From CAZGSG01 sp964528095 (GTDB lineage: Bacteria; Bacteroidota; Bacteroidia; Chitinophagales; Chitinophagaceae), in contig CAZGSG010000189.1 of the NCBI GenBank assembly GCA_964528095.1, positions 1 through 11,367 of the forward strand: a stretch of 11,367 nt of DNA. The letters run 5' to 3'. This document shows, piece after piece, positions 1 to 6,797 of this stretch. Made by a program: the position numbers and the translations under genes. Each line of letters begins with the position of its first letter. Within the stretch, counting starts at the first letter, position 1. Below the pieces are notes generated by a model. That model was not told the origin of the DNA, did not search any database, and worked only from the letters and a program-made list of their open reading frames with translations.

Positions 1-3
1 AGT

Positions 4-34
4 CTTGAAACTTCTAGTTAAATTAGGTTATTTG
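4..34 (+). promoter_or_regulatory. possible promoter of the small exported protein
   Basis: A CTTG at 4-7 (like the Bacteroidota -33 TTTG) is followed after a 19-base spacer by GTTATTTG at 27-34. The latter matches the TTTG half of the TAnnTTTG -7 box but not its leading TA. The spacing is right and would start transcription about 30 bases before the ATG at 69. The -7 match is only partial, so this is a weak inference. Confidence 0.3.
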
Positions 35-68
35 AATGTTCACTCAGAGTCCTATAAAAGAAATAAAA

Positions 69-557
69 ATGAAAAAGACAATTCTGACCTGCGCGGTAGC
101 ATTTACCCTCTTGACTGCCTATGGCCAGGACATAACAACGACTGCTGAAACCGCGGACAAACCGAAGACGGCGTCTTTTACTTCCGAAGAAACCGAAAAG
201 ACAGGCTCCTACACAGTAGACGGGCAAACGTATAAAGGAAAAATCACCCTTCAGAAAATGGCCAAGGATCAATACTCTGTGCTTTGCCAGCAGGATGAAC
301 CGTTCTCTTTATTACAACTTATATTTACCAACGAAAAAGAAGCCCGCTCCAGTGCTACGTTGAAAGCAGGCGACAGTTTTTATTCCATGGAGCCCGGAGA
401 AGTGCATGTATCCTTATCAGGTGATAAAGATTTTGTGACGACCAGCGAATCAACAGGAAGCATTACCGTATCCGGCAATTCTGTAACCTTAAAAGACCTG
501 CAGTTGATCAATTCGGATAAAAAAAGCAAGGTGGTGAATGCGACCTTGTCGTTTTGA
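69..557 (+). CDS. small exported protein of unknown function
   Basis: This gene encodes 162 residues. The start at 69 is preferred over an in-frame ATG at 36 because it gives a clean signal peptide: MKK, a hydrophobic core (residues about 4-17) and a likely signal peptidase I site near AYG-QD. The ATG is preceded by an A-rich leader and no Shine-Dalgarno sequence, as usual in Bacteroidota. The mature part starts with a Thr/Glu/Lys-rich, probably disordered stretch (residues 20-45). It continues with alternating polar and hydrophobic residues rich in Ser, Thr, Gly and Val, which suggests a small beta-rich periplasmic or secreted domain ending in a strand (VVNATLSF). I do not recognise the family. 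The pattern loosely resembles small lipocalin-like or beta-sandwich envelope proteins, but there is no lipobox cysteine. The only cysteines are one in the signal peptide and one in the body. It converges on sucA, with a palindromic repeat element in the gap. Confidence 0.75.
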   Translation: MKKTILTCAVAFTLLTAYGQDITTTAETADKPKTASFTSEETEKTGSYTVDGQTYKGKITLQKMAKDQYSVLCQQDEPFSLLQLIFTNEKEARSSATLKAGDSFYSMEPGEVHVSLSGDKDFVTTSESTGSITVSGNSVTLKDLQLINSDKKSKVVNATLSF

Positions 558-564
558 TGTCCCC

Positions 565-695
565 CTGTAGAGACGCAATGCATTGCGTCTCGGCGGCGCA
601 TCGCATCGCGGCATTGTGTCTCTATATAATCCCTGCATATTCGGATACCAATAGGGGTGATGCAAAAAGAGACGCAATGCATTGCGTCTCTACAG
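565..695. repeat. palindromic REP/MITE-like element
   Basis: Two identical copies of a perfect 22-bp palindrome, GAGACGCAATG joined to its own reverse complement, lie at 570-591 and 669-690. The outer flanks are also inverted copies (CTGTA at 565-569, TACAG at 691-695). The whole 131-bp unit is therefore bounded by 27-bp inverted repeats, each itself a palindrome. The 77-bp middle holds a degenerate third half-copy (GCATTGTGTCTCTA, 611-624) and a short inverted pair, TGCAT (634-638) and ATGCA (660-664). There is no coding content. Elements built on this kind of palindrome are, as I recall, dispersed in Bacteroidota and cyanobacterial genomes, usually between genes; this is from memory and unchecked. 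It fills the gap between two converging genes, where it may fold in the 3' ends of both transcripts. It has no U-tract, so it is not a typical intrinsic terminator. Confidence 0.85.
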
Positions 696-721
696 AGAAA
701 AATCATTTATATCATAATGAA

Positions 722-3511
722 TCAGATCGTAAACGCCGTTTCAATAATCTCTTCCTGTTCCTGTTTATGCACTTTTGCATAACCGGTGGCAGTAGAGGCT
801 GATGGCTGCCGGCTGATCACTCCGTAATTGATAGACTTCAGGTTCATTTGCAGGAAAGATGCTGCACCCATATTCAATGGCTCTTCCTGTACCCAGAACC
901 AGGTAGCCTGGTTGTATTTATCATACAATGCTTCCAGCTGTTTAGCAGGCAACGGATATAATTGTTCTACCCGGATGATCGCTACATCGGTATGATTGCC
1001 TTTTTGCTGTCTTTCAGCCAGGTCGAAGTATATTTTACCGCTACAGAATAATACTTTGCTTACCTGTGCGGGATCCGTTACAAATGTATCGTCGATCACT
1101 TCTTTAAAACCGCTCATTAAAAACTCCGCTTTATGCGAGTAACTACCCGGATGACGCAGATTTGCTTTTGGAGAGAAATTGATCAGCGGTTTACGGAATG
1201 GCCATGCCAGCTGTCTTCTTAAGGCATGAAAGAAATTGGCCGATGTGGTCACATTCGTGATCACCATATTCAATTCAGCACAACTTTGCAGAAAACGTTC
1301 GATCCTTGCACTACTGTGTTCAGGTCCCTGTCCTTCATATCCGTGGGGCAATAACATTACCACACCATTCATGCGCTGCCATTTTTGTTCGCCGGCAGCA
1401 ATAAACTGGTCGATCATGATCTGTGCACCATTCACAAAGTCACCAAACTGCGCTTCCCACAACACGAGGTTATTGGGATTGGCCATGCCAAATCCATATT
1501 CAAACCCCAGCACAGCATATTCACTCAGAAAAGAATTGAAGATCCTGTACTTGCCTTTCGCTCCGGGGATCTTACTCAGGCGGTTAAACGGCTCATCAGT
1601 AACCTCATCTACTAATACGGCGTGGCGGTGAGAGAACGTGCCGCGGCATACATCCTGTCCGCTCATGCGCACATCTTTATCATCTGCTAAAATGCTTCCA
1701 TAAGCCAGTAACTCACCGGTAGCCCAATCAAGTTTTTGTTCTGTCTCGAATAGTTTTATTTTATCCTGGATGATCTTTTCTACTTTTCGCAGTGGCTTAA
1801 AATTTTCAGGCCATTTCATCATGGCATCAAATACCCTGGTAAAATGATCTTCGCTGATAGCTGTTACAGGAGACTGGTCAAAATCTTCCGGTGTAGCGGT
1901 ACGTAAATTTCTCCACCAGATCTCTGGTTGCTGGTATGTATAGGGTAATGGCTTTTGCTTTACTTCATCCAGGCGGTCCTGCAGATCACTCCAGAATTTC
2001 TTTTCCATTTCCTTTGCGAGCTCCTGTGCATCCGCTTCCCCATTCTCCAATAAAAATTTCACGTATTGTTCGCGTGGATTAGGGTGTTTATCGATCAGCG
2101 CATATAATTTAGGCTGTGTAAACTTCGGATCATCACCTTCGTTATGTCCATGCTTGCGATAACAAACCATATCAATGAATACATCTGCATGGAATTGTTG
2201 ACGGTAACGCGCGGCTATTTCCGCGCATTTAACCACTGCTTCGGGATCGTCACCGTTTACATGCAGTACAGGTGATTGCACCATTGCTGCCAGTGAGGTA
2301 CAATAATCAGAGCTGCGGGCATCATCAAAATCGGTAGTAAAGCCAATCTGGTTATTGATCACAAAATGCAGGGTACCGCCGGTATAATATCCTTCGAGTT
2401 TAGACATTTGTACTACTTCATATACAATACCCTGGCCTGCTAAAGAAGCATCCCCATGAATGAGTATTGGCAATACGTCTTCATACACTTCATCATGCAA
2501 AGTATTGGCGCTGCTACGGGAGAATCCCAGCACCACGGGGTCCACCGCTTCCAGGTGTGATGGATTGGGCATCAGTTTCAACCGGATCGTTTTATCTTCC
2601 GGGGTCTGTATCTCACTGCCAAAACCCATATGGTATTTTACATCGCCGCTGCCCATGGTCTGATCAAGTTTGGCAGTGCCTTCAAATTCACTGAAGATCT
2701 GCTCATAGGTTTTACCCATGATATTGGCCAGTATATTCAACCTCCCCCGGTGTGCCATGCCTATCACAACTTCCTTTACGCCAAGCTCAGCCGATTTATT
2801 GATCACGGCATCCAGTGCAGGTATTGTGCTTTCGCCCCCTTCCAGCGAGAAACGTTTCTGTCCTACATATTTTGTATGCAGGAACTTTTCGAACATGACA
2901 CCCTGGTTTATCTTCTCTAATATTCTTTTCTTTTTTTCCAATGGCACCGGGTTGATGAAATTTCTTTCCATCTCATTGGTAAGCCAGTCTACTTTTTTCT
3001 GGTCACTGATATATTTGAATTCGATGCCCACATGACCTGCATAACATTTTTGCAGATGGGTCAGTATATTACGCAGAGAGGTAGTGCCAAGACTAATCAG
3101 GTTGCCGGCAAAGAAGTTTTTGTCCAGGTCTTCTTCCGTAAAGCCAAAAAAACCAAGTTCCAGGTTGGCTCCCCGGTCCTTCCGCTCGCGAATAGGATTA
3201 GTTTTGGCCAGTAAATGCCCTTTGTTTCGATAACCCAGGATAAGACGATAGGCCCCCAGCTCTTTTTTCCATTCAACACCATCAGCGGTGACAGGCGATG
3301 CGGGCAGGCTGGTCTGTTTTTCGGCAGCAACACCGTTACCATTGGCGGATCCATTTACCTCGCCCTTCAGGCCATTGGCGATAGCAAAATCGAAGCCTTC
3401 AAAAAATTTTCTGATCTCGGGATCTACTGCATCAGGGTCTTTTACAAAATCACGGTATAGATTTTCAATAAATTCTGGATGCGAATTAGTTATATAGGAA
3501 AAATCCTTCAT
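722..3511 (-). CDS. sucA: 2-oxoglutarate dehydrogenase E1 component
   Basis: This is the thiamine-diphosphate-dependent E1 subunit of the 2-oxoglutarate dehydrogenase complex (TCA cycle, cytoplasm). It decarboxylates 2-oxoglutarate and passes the succinyl group to the lipoyl domain of E2. At 929 residues it has normal E1 length and is full-length. Visible landmarks in order: an N-terminal helix typical of the family (SYITNSHPEFIENLYRDF, residues 5-22); a Gly/Asn/Ala-rich linker (47-75); HRGRLN (254-259); the ThDP/Mg site HGDASLAGQG (352-361) with NNQIGFTT (386-393); RKHGHNEGDDP (452-462); the pyrimidine-binding part GQDVCRGTFSHRHAV (618-632); LPHGYEGQGPEHSSAR (721-736); and the C-terminal domain to the end. 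The start is the only sensible one, followed directly by the family N-terminus. It has no E2 domain fused to it, unlike the actinobacterial enzyme. The downstream neighbour converges, so no sucB is co-transcribed here. It is divergent from rpsT across a 247-bp gap. A weak -7-like GATATTTG lies upstream (3545-3552, minus strand), but no matching -33 box is seen. Confidence 0.97.
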   Translation of the reverse strand: MKDFSYITNSHPEFIENLYRDFVKDPDAVDPEIRKFFEGFDFAIANGLKGEVNGSANGNGVAAEKQTSLPASPVTADGVEWKKELGAYRLILGYRNKGHLLAKTNPIRERKDRGANLELGFFGFTEEDLDKNFFAGNLISLGTTSLRNILTHLQKCYAGHVGIEFKYISDQKKVDWLTNEMERNFINPVPLEKKKRILEKINQGVMFEKFLHTKYVGQKRFSLEGGESTIPALDAVINKSAELGVKEVVIGMAHRGRLNILANIMGKTYEQIFSEFEGTAKLDQTMGSGDVKYHMGFGSEIQTPEDKTIRLKLMPNPSHLEAVDPVVLGFSRSSANTLHDEVYEDVLPILIHGDASLAGQGIVYEVVQMSKLEGYYTGGTLHFVINNQIGFTTDFDDARSSDYCTSLAAMVQSPVLHVNGDDPEAVVKCAEIAARYRQQFHADVFIDMVCYRKHGHNEGDDPKFTQPKLYALIDKHPNPREQYVKFLLENGEADAQELAKEMEKKFWSDLQDRLDEVKQKPLPYTYQQPEIWWRNLRTATPEDFDQSPVTAISEDHFTRVFDAMMKWPENFKPLRKVEKIIQDKIKLFETEQKLDWATGELLAYGSILADDKDVRMSGQDVCRGTFSHRHAVLVDEVTDEPFNRLSKIPGAKGKYRIFNSFLSEYAVLGFEYGFGMANPNNLVLWEAQFGDFVNGAQIMIDQFIAAGEQKWQRMNGVVMLLPHGYEGQGPEHSSARIERFLQSCAELNMVITNVTTSANFFHALRRQLAWPFRKPLINFSPKANLRHPGSYSHKAEFLMSGFKEVIDDTFVTDPAQVSKVLFCSGKIYFDLAERQQKGNHTDVAIIRVEQLYPLPAKQLEALYDKYNQATWFWVQEEPLNMGAASFLQMNLKSINYGVISRQPSASTATGYAKVHKQEQEEIIETAFTI

Positions 3512-3679
3512 GAATGTGGATATTTAGACATCAAATCTGGAACGCAAATATCGCTCAAAAAGTGTAAAAGGGGGCGCTTACAGCCAATGATTTTGAAGGG
3601 CTTGGGGATTTATCGATACCTTAACCGCCTGGGACCTGCGCAGGGCAGGGATTTGAGTGAAAGAAAGGGCTGAAAAGGT

Positions 3680-3737
3680 ATATTTGAAAATTTTACGGCC
3701 AAAATGTACCAATTTACGATCTGTTGCCTTACCTTTG
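3680..3737 (+). promoter_or_regulatory. rpsT promoter region with two -7 boxes
   Basis: Two perfect matches to the Bacteroidota -7 consensus TAnnTTTG precede rpsT: TATATTTG at 3680-3687 and TACCTTTG at 3730-3737. The proximal one would start transcription near 3744, giving a very short leader, but has no good -33 TTTG at the usual distance. The distal one has TTTG at 3652-3655 with a long 24-base spacer. Either or both could drive rpsT. The consensus is known; its use here is inferred. Confidence 0.45.
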
Positions 3738-3758
3738 CCGTCCTTAAAATTACAAGAA

Positions 3759-4019
3759 ATGGCTAATCACAGTGCAACAAAAAAAGATGTACGCCAGGCT
3801 GCAAAACGCCGTGACAGAAACAAATACTATGGCAAAACTACCCGTAATGCTATACGTGATCTGAAAGCAGCAAAAGGCAAGGAAATGGAAGAAAAAGTGC
3901 CTGTTGTTACCAGCATGATCGATAAACTGGCGAAGCGTGGTATTATTCATAAGAATAAAGCCGCTAACCTGAAGAGCAAACTCACTAAGAAAGTGAACGC
4001 AGCGAAGGCCGCAGCTTAA
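3759..4019 (+). CDS. rpsT: 30S ribosomal protein S20
   Basis: This gene encodes 86 residues, the normal S20 length (roughly 84-90). S20 is a primary 16S rRNA-binding protein of the small subunit, contacting the 5' domain and helix 44. The start at 3759 gives the family N-terminus MANHSATKKDVRQAAKRRDR, and the rest is the Lys/Arg/Ala-rich helical bundle ending in KKVNAAKAAA. The reading frame stays open upstream to an ATG at 3657, but that extra 34-residue segment is not S20-like and overlaps the likely promoter. No Shine-Dalgarno sequence is seen; an A-rich stretch (TTACAAGAA) precedes the ATG. The gene appears monocistronic, with its own promoter boxes and an intrinsic terminator 25 bases after the stop. 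In other bacteria S20 represses its own translation; nothing specific for that is visible here. Confidence 0.97.
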   Translation: MANHSATKKDVRQAAKRRDRNKYYGKTTRNAIRDLKAAKGKEMEEKVPVVTSMIDKLAKRGIIHKNKAANLKSKLTKKVNAAKAAA

Positions 4020-4043
4020 TCAGTTACCGCATAAATCATTTTT

Positions 4044-4076
4044 AAAAGGCATCCGCTGGTCGGATGTCTTTTTTTT
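4044..4076 (+). terminator. intrinsic terminator of rpsT
   Basis: GGCATCCG (4048-4055) pairs with CGGATGTC (4061-4068), including one G-U pair, around the 5-base loop CTGGT. An 8-T tract follows (4069-4076). The AAAA at 4044-4047 can extend the stem by pairing with the first Ts. It lies 25 bases after the rpsT stop codon and isolates that gene from everything downstream. Confidence 0.9.
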
Positions 4077-4110
4077 GGGGTGAAGCCATGGAGAACATTT
4101 CTTTTCTTCG

Positions 4111-4321
4111 TTTTAACACGGAATCACTGGTGGTCTTTCGTTCTATTTGTAGTCACTTCTTTGTTTGCTGCATCTAAAAATCGCAGACCAAAATGAGGAG
4201 GCAGATCGGACTGTTCGATCTGCCTCCGTGCCTCCTCATTTTAAAGCTCAGTATTTAATAGGTGCAAGTGAAATATAAATTGCAAATAGAACGAAAGACC
4301 ACCAGTGATTCCGTGTTAAAA
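4111..4321. repeat. 211-bp non-coding palindromic element with 39-bp terminal inverted repeats
   Basis: The left arm 4111-4149 (begins TTTTAACACGGAATCACTGG) and right arm 4283-4321 are perfect 39-bp inverted copies. Both sides share the centre near 4216 with an inner inverted pair, AAAATGAGGAGG (4190-4201) and CCTCCTCATTTT (4231-4242). Inside that is a stronger perfect 12-bp hairpin, GGAGGCAGATCG (4197-4208) with CGATCTGCCTCC (4216-4227), around a 7-base loop. TCACTT (4153-4158) and AAGTGA (4266-4271) can also pair. Both strands lack a usable reading frame. The arms start and end within TTAA (4113-4116, 4316-4319); TTAA is self-complementary, so a 4-bp target duplication cannot be told from the inverted repeat, and no other duplication is seen. 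The best reading is a MITE-like non-autonomous element. It fills most of the gap between the rpsT terminator and the M14 peptidase gene, ending 53 bp before that start codon. A structured RNA or attenuator is an alternative. Confidence 0.85.
4190..4242. other. central hairpin of the palindromic element
   Basis: This stem-loop has a perfect 12-bp inner stem (4197-4208 with 4216-4227) and a loop of GACTGTT. A further 7-bp stem (4190-4196 with 4236-4242) sits below an 8-base bulge containing a second copy of CCTCC. Because CCTCC is duplicated (4223-4227 and 4231-4235), the GGAGG at 4197-4201 can pair with either copy, giving two competing folds. No U-tract follows in either direction, so a terminator role is unlikely. 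Confidence 0.7.
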
Positions 4322-4374
4322 ACAAACAGCAGCATCCCCCAAACAACTCTTCGACTTTATTACTATTTTTAAGC

Positions 4375-6102
4375 ATGAGAAAAACTGCTCTTCTTCTCCT
4401 GTTAGCCTACGCTATACAGGCCCATACTCAAACCATTACCACCCGGTTCGAACAGTCCAATGGCAAACAAACCCCCACTTATTTTGAAGTAATTGACTGG
4501 TGGAAAAAACTGGATGAACAATCCGGTAAAGTGAAAATGCTGACCATGGGAACGACCGATGCCGGCTTTCCCCTGCACCTCGTAGTAGTATCCAATAATG
4601 GTGATTATAATTTTACCAATATCCGGAAAAACAATAAACGGATCATCCTGATCAATAATGGTATCCATCCTGGTGAGCCCGATGGCATCGATGCAAGTAT
4701 GTTGCTCGTAAGGGATATTGTTACAGGAAAATACAGGATCGCCGATAATATCGTGCTTGCTTTTATACCTGTTTATAATATTGGGGGTTGTCTCAACAGA
4801 AGCGCCGATTACCGGGTAGATCAGGATGGACCCGAGGAATTTGGTTTTCGTGGCAACTCGCAGAACCTCGACCTCAACCGTGATTTTATCAAATGCGATT
4901 CAAAAGATGCACGCGCTTTCACCGGGATTTTTCACCTGCTCGACCCGGACGTATTTATAGATAACCACGTAAGCAACGGAGCCGATTACCAGCATATCAT
5001 GACCCTGCTCAGTTCTCAACATGATAAGCTCGGAGGTCCAATGGGTGAATTCATGAATAAAAAATTTGAACCCGGCCTTTATACTTCTATGAAAGAAAAA
5101 GGCTATGACCTGATCCCTTATGTAAATGCTTTTGGAGATAAACCTGAAAATGGCTGGCCTGAATTTTATGATGCTCCACGCTACGGCAGCGGCTATGGTA
5201 CGCTATGGCATACATTTTCTTTTGTACCCGAAACACATATGCTCAAAGCCTATGATCTCCGCGTAAAAGCAACCTATGCCCTGATGCAGAGTTTTATACA
5301 ATTCACTTCCGTTAATAGCGAAGAAATCAGGAAACTGCGTGAGCAGACCAAACAAGCAGCTAAAACCGCTAAAGCATTCCCTATCAGTTGGGCAAGAGAC
5401 AATCAGCAATACAAAGAAGTAACATTTAAAGGCTTTGAGTCAACCAAAAAACCAAGCGAGGTATCGGGTCTGCCAAGATTATTTTATGACCGCAGCAAAC
5501 CCTTTGAGAAACAGGTAAAAATATTTAACTACTATCCCGCTAAAACGATCATTCAAAAACCAGTCGCTTATGTAATACCACAGGGCTGGTGGAAAGTGAT
5601 CGATCTGTTACAATTAAACAAGGTGGAAATGCGTCCGTTAAAAAAAGATACAACGATAGAAGTAGAATCTTACCATATTGATGATTACAAAACATCTCCC
5701 AGGCAATATGAAATGCATCACCTGAACAGCGAGATAAAAGTTACAGCCTCCCGCAAAAAACAAAACTTCCGCAAAGGTGACTGGTATATCCCGATGAATC
5801 AGGTTGCCAATCGTTTCTTAATGGAAGTACTGGAACCACAGGCCGATGATTCTTATTTTTCCTGGAATTATTTCGATGGTATACTGGGGCAAAAAGAAGG
5901 CTATTCCGCTTATGCGTTTGAAGATATCGCGGCTGACTATCTTAAAAAAAATCCATCTGTACGCACCAGGCTGGAAGAAAAAAGAAATAGTGATACGGCA
6001 TTTGCAAAGAACGGTAGCGCGCAATTGAATTTTGTATACCAGAATTCTCCCTGGTTTGAACCAGCGTATTTGCAATACCCCGTTTACAGAGTCGTTCAGT
6101 AA
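4375..6102 (+). CDS. exported M14-family zinc metallopeptidase (carboxypeptidase-like)
   Basis: This gene encodes 575 residues. An N-terminal signal peptide (MRKTALLLLLAYAIQAHTQ) indicates export to the periplasm or beyond. The N-terminal half is an M14 (carboxypeptidase A-like) catalytic domain. The zinc-ligand motif HPGE is at 98-101, with His98 and Glu101 as ligands. The substrate-binding NLDLNRDF is at 164-171, Arg169 matching the conserved NxxR arginine. The third ligand is probably His198 in DVFIDNHVSNG, and the general base is probably Glu286 in FVPETHML. The core residues thus look intact. The C-terminal part (about 340-575) is unlike the classic enzyme and resembles the accessory region of Bacteroidota M14-like proteins, including a conserved-looking WYIPMNQ segment (472-478). 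It probably trims C-terminal residues from peptides or cell-wall peptides; the substrate cannot be told from sequence. It seems to be a single-gene unit ending at a bidirectional terminator. No good promoter box is visible between the palindromic element and the start. Confidence 0.9.
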   Translation: MRKTALLLLLAYAIQAHTQTITTRFEQSNGKQTPTYFEVIDWWKKLDEQSGKVKMLTMGTTDAGFPLHLVVVSNNGDYNFTNIRKNNKRIILINNGIHPGEPDGIDASMLLVRDIVTGKYRIADNIVLAFIPVYNIGGCLNRSADYRVDQDGPEEFGFRGNSQNLDLNRDFIKCDSKDARAFTGIFHLLDPDVFIDNHVSNGADYQHIMTLLSSQHDKLGGPMGEFMNKKFEPGLYTSMKEKGYDLIPYVNAFGDKPENGWPEFYDAPRYGSGYGTLWHTFSFVPETHMLKAYDLRVKATYALMQSFIQFTSVNSEEIRKLREQTKQAAKTAKAFPISWARDNQQYKEVTFKGFESTKKPSEVSGLPRLFYDRSKPFEKQVKIFNYYPAKTIIQKPVAYVIPQGWWKVIDLLQLNKVEMRPLKKDTTIEVESYHIDDYKTSPRQYEMHHLNSEIKVTASRKKQNFRKGDWYIPMNQVANRFLMEVLEPQADDSYFSWNYFDGILGQKEGYSAYAFEDIAADYLKKNPSVRTRLEEKRNSDTAFAKNGSAQLNFVYQNSPWFEPAYLQYPVYRVVQ

Positions 6103-6118
6103 TTCAAAATTAAAAAAT

Positions 6119-6165
6119 CAAAATTCAAAAGGGCCTCCGAATTTCGAAGACCCTTTTGAATTTTG
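6119..6165. terminator. bidirectional intrinsic terminator between converging genes
   Basis: A 15-bp perfect stem (arms 6119-6133 and 6151-6165, for example AAAATTCAAAAGGG pairing with CCCTTTTGAATTTT) closes a 17-base loop that can pair further. The arms are A-rich on the 5' side and T-rich on the 3' side on both strands, so the structure can work for the plus-strand peptidase gene and the minus-strand lipoprotein gene. It starts 17 bases after the peptidase stop codon. Confidence 0.75.
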
Positions 6166-6226
6166 TATACCAAAACACCATTAATTTAAAATACAAAAAT
6201 TAAAAACAATTTCCTTCTCTCTGAAT

Positions 6227-6240
6227 CCCTTTTGAATTTT
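6227..6240. repeat. extra direct copy of the terminator arm
   Basis: CCCTTTTGAATTTT at 6227-6240 exactly repeats the right arm of the hairpin (6151-6164), 62 bases apart in the same A/T-rich gap. It could pair with the left arm at 6120-6133 to make an alternative longer loop. It may be a remnant of local duplication. Low complexity makes chance possible. Confidence 0.5.
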
Positions 6241-6243
6241 CCC

Positions 6244-6723
6244 TTATTTGATTTTAAACCCATTCGCATCAGCATACTTCTTCTGCGCCTTTTGCATTTC
6301 CTCCAGTGATTTTTTTCCTTCTTCTTCTACCAGCAAAACCTTTTGCCTTTCCGCTTCCCTTTCTTCATCGGTTGGCTGCATGGCGATCTTGCCATATCCT
6401 GCATAAATGTCTTTTAGCAGGTTGAAGTGACGGATCGTAGCATTTTTGAAATTTTCACCTTCTTTTACAGCAGGCAGTTTCAATGCTTTTATTTCCACGA
6501 CCTTGGATTCAATCAGGTCTACCATACGCTGGCTCACAGCTACGGCCGTATCCATCTGTCCACCCTGGAATGATTCCACGATCTTTTTCTCACCTTCCGT
6601 TACTGCAGGGCCCAGGCTTCGTTCTATACTGACAATACTCTCACTATAATCAAAAGCGGCTTTTGATTTACAGGAAACAATACTTACAATACATAAGGCC
6701 AGCGCTATAAAAGTTGATTTCAT
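6244..6723 (-). CDS. small helical lipoprotein of unknown function
   Basis: This gene encodes 159 residues. The signal peptide (MKSTFIALALCIVSIVSC) ends in a lipobox with the lipidated cysteine at residue 18 (IVSC-KSK), so the product is a membrane-anchored lipoprotein. The mature part is almost entirely predicted helix, with no cysteines after the anchor. Residues about 45-80 hold an amphipathic helix, and the C-terminal segment (118-150) is very rich in Glu, Lys and Gln and is probably a coiled coil. I do not recognise the family with certainty. The overall build is similar to small helical surface lipoproteins annotated as LIC11966-like, but I cannot confirm that. It has its own good candidate promoter just after the upstream MFS gene's stop, and the bidirectional terminator lies downstream. 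The MFS gene ends 74 bp upstream on the same strand, so read-through is possible. Confidence 0.8.
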   Translation of the reverse strand: MKSTFIALALCIVSIVSCKSKAAFDYSESIVSIERSLGPAVTEGEKKIVESFQGGQMDTAVAVSQRMVDLIESKVVEIKALKLPAVKEGENFKNATIRHFNLLKDIYAGYGKIAMQPTDEEREAERQKVLLVEEEGKKSLEEMQKAQKKYADANGFKIK

Positions 6724-6758
6724 GTGATAAGCTTAAGTGTGTAAAAGAGTTAGTGGAG

Positions 6759-6790
6759 AAAAGATACTCACCCGCTTTCAGAAAAGCAAA
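6759..6790 (-). promoter_or_regulatory. promoter of the small lipoprotein gene
   Basis: On the minus strand TTTG (6787-6790) is followed after a 20-base spacer by TATCTTTT (6759-6766), which matches the Bacteroidota -33 TTTG and -7 TAnnTTTG boxes at all but the last base. Transcription would start about 30 bases before the lipoprotein ATG. It begins just past the stop codon of the MFS gene, so the lipoprotein gene is probably transcribed independently. Confidence 0.5.
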
Positions 6791-6797
6791 CAAACGG

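Noticed and set aside
380..802. Open frames on both strands across 554-706 encoding RDAMHCVS-type repeats
   Set aside because: They are translations of the palindromic repeat element; the same peptide appears because the DNA is palindromic. They overlap real genes and have no protein-like composition.
1236..3460. Several open frames antisense to sucA
   Set aside because: They are shadows of a strongly conserved coding frame and have no independent start signals or family features.
3635..3644. 10-bp palindrome CCTGCGCAGG in the sucA-rpsT gap
   Set aside because: Too short and isolated to call an operator; expected by chance often enough.
3657..3758. N-terminal extension of S20 to an upstream ATG
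   Set aside because: The extra residues do not match S20, the normal 86-residue length starts at 3759, and the extension overlaps two promoter boxes.
4111..4321. A retron, CRISPR-like or toxin RNA locus
   Set aside because: No reverse transcriptase, Cas, TnpB or toxin gene lies next to it, and there is one inverted pair rather than spaced direct repeats.
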